Made by a program: the position numbers and the translations under genes. From Planctomycetaceae bacterium (lineage in GTDB: Bacteria > Planctomycetota > Planctomycetia > Pirellulales > Thermoguttaceae), in assembly GCA_031276415.1 (NCBI GenBank), contig JAISNF010000517.1, positions 1-6,974 on the forward strand: DNA of 6,974 bases, in the 5' to 3' direction. Shown piece after piece: positions 6,529-6,974 of this stretch. Under the pieces are notes generated by a model that made no database searches, was not told where the DNA came from, and saw only the letters and a list, made by a program, of their open reading frames with translations. Each line of letters begins with the position of its first letter. Within the stretch, counting starts at the first letter, position 1.

Positions 6529-6661
6529 GAACTCTAAACGCTGGCGTTTGAACTCCAAACGCTGGCGTTTCAACTTCAAACGCTGGCGTTTCAACTCTAA
6601 ACGCTGGCGTTTCAACTTCAAACGCTGGCGTTTCAACTCCAAACGTTGGCGTTTAAACTTG
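6529..6661. repeat. Six 21-bp tandem repeats with a 14-bp palindromic core
   Basis: The core aaacgctggcgttt (arms aaacgc/gcgttt around tg) lies at 6536-6549, 6557-6570, 6578-6591, 6599-6612, 6620-6633 and, with one change (aaacgttggcgttt), 6641-6654. Seven-base spacers (gaactct, gaactcc, caacttc, caactct, caacttc, caactcc) precede each, and a partial spacer-like tail ends at 6661. The 21-bp period equals about two helical turns, so all cores face the same side of DNA. It sits 68 bp upstream of the ATG of the unknown minus-strand gene. Because 21 is a multiple of three, one plus frame (6497-6685) stays open and would encode LNSKRWR/FNFKRWR heptads; with no ribosome binding site I do not call that a gene. 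An operator array, iteron-like site or dispersed slippage repeat are all possible. Confidence 0.9.
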
Positions 6662-6733
6662 AATTGCCAATCAGTGAAGTCCTAATTGTGGAGATTTTTT
6701 TTATTTTGTCAAGGGTTTGGGTTTCATTTTTTT
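6662..6733. other. Short AT-rich spacer with nothing recognisable
   Basis: Between the 21-bp array and the second structured element I see no gene, hairpin or promoter that I could support. It contains T-runs (6695-6707 and 6727-6733) and one TTGTCA (6706-6711). Confidence 0.5.
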
Positions 6734-6974
6734 AGTTGATAGTGGAGAGTGGATAGTTTCGCAAGCGGAATTATTGTCTGAAGATTGTTTTGTGGGATTT
6801 TTTTGATTGGGATGATTGGGATGACTGATTAAGATTGCCCCGTTGGAGCATTTCCAGCGTCAATCCCAAAATAGCGATGGGTTTTAACCCATCGGTGTTT
6901 TGAACCATCGGATCATTATTCCGTATTTCCTGTGTTTGTCCGATGGGTTAAAACCCATCGCTATTTTGGGATTG
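6734..6974. mobile_element. MITE-like structured repeat element, copy 2, cut by the window end
   Basis: This is a direct-orientation copy of the element at 5417-5748. It begins with heptamers (gatagtg 6738-6744, gagagtg 6745-6751, gatagtt 6752-6758). Bases 6757-6782 equal 5447-5472 exactly, and 6791-6818 equal 5481-5508 exactly. Within it, 6861-6895 and 6940-6974 form a perfect 35-bp inverted repeat, and each arm itself contains a hairpin (cgatgggtt/aacccatcg at 6875-6894 and 6941-6960). Compared with copy 1 it has a small extra gggatgact-like insertion near 6819 and keeps the caatcccaaaa start of the left inner arm, which copy 1 has lost. The first GC-rich hairpin is degraded (attgcccc/ggagcat). 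The right heptamer end would lie beyond the window. Confidence 0.75.
6861..6974. repeat. Perfect 35-bp inverted repeat with nested hairpins
   Basis: The left arm 6861-6895 starts caatcccaaaatagcgatgg and ends aacccatcgg; the right arm 6940-6974 is its exact reverse complement and ends at the last base of the window. The 44-bp centre is not conserved as a palindrome. Each arm can fold on itself or pair with the other, giving alternative structures. Confidence 0.9.

Noticed and set aside
6529..6661. The 21-bp array as a CRISPR array
   Set aside because: Spacers would be only 7 bases and are nearly identical to one another; the repeats are 14 bases, and no cas gene is present.

Overview
The window looks like ordinary chromosome of an AT-rich Gram-negative bacterium, most probably a Planctomycetota-type genome. 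That guess rests on the NadB N-terminus (RYLVPFHPKR before the FAD motif), the RHS core wording (DPFFGNLNDP, YLYTHADPVNGIDPSG), weak or absent Shine-Dalgarno sites on most genes, and many short repeats. It comes from recalled family resemblance and was not checked by any search.

Layout, left to right. (1) Positions 1-351, minus strand: the end of an RHS-repeat core, cut off upstream by an in-frame stop, so an orphan RHS tip or pseudogene fragment that continues past the window edge. (2) Positions 352-820: a gene-free, AT-rich stretch with several short tandem repeats, one AT-rich hairpin and five TTGTCA/TGACAA hexamers. It leads into nadB. (3) Positions 821-2431, plus strand: full-length L-aspartate oxidase (nadB), the first step of de novo NAD synthesis. 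(4) Positions 2480-5389, minus strand: a complete 969-residue PMCA-like (P2B) calcium-pumping P-type ATPase, convergent with nadB across a 48-bp gap. (5) Positions 5417-5748: a gene-free repeat element of about 330 bp that fills nearly all of the space between two minus-strand genes. It has inverted ends built of heptamers and five internal hairpins. (6) Positions 5751-6461, minus strand: an uncharacterised 236-residue protein with a strong ribosome binding site. (7) Positions 6529-6661: six 21-bp tandem repeats, each with a 14-bp palindromic core. (8) From 6734 to the window end: a second, directly oriented copy of the repeat element, carrying a perfect 35-bp inverted repeat.

The genes do not form an obvious pathway: NAD synthesis, calcium export and an unknown protein sit side by side without a shared operon. 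The most interesting material is non-coding. It comprises the two copies of a structured, MITE-like element with heptamer-array ends, paired base changes that keep its hairpins intact, and the helically phased palindrome array upstream of the unknown gene. I saw no defence system, CRISPR array, transposase, tRNA or rRNA.
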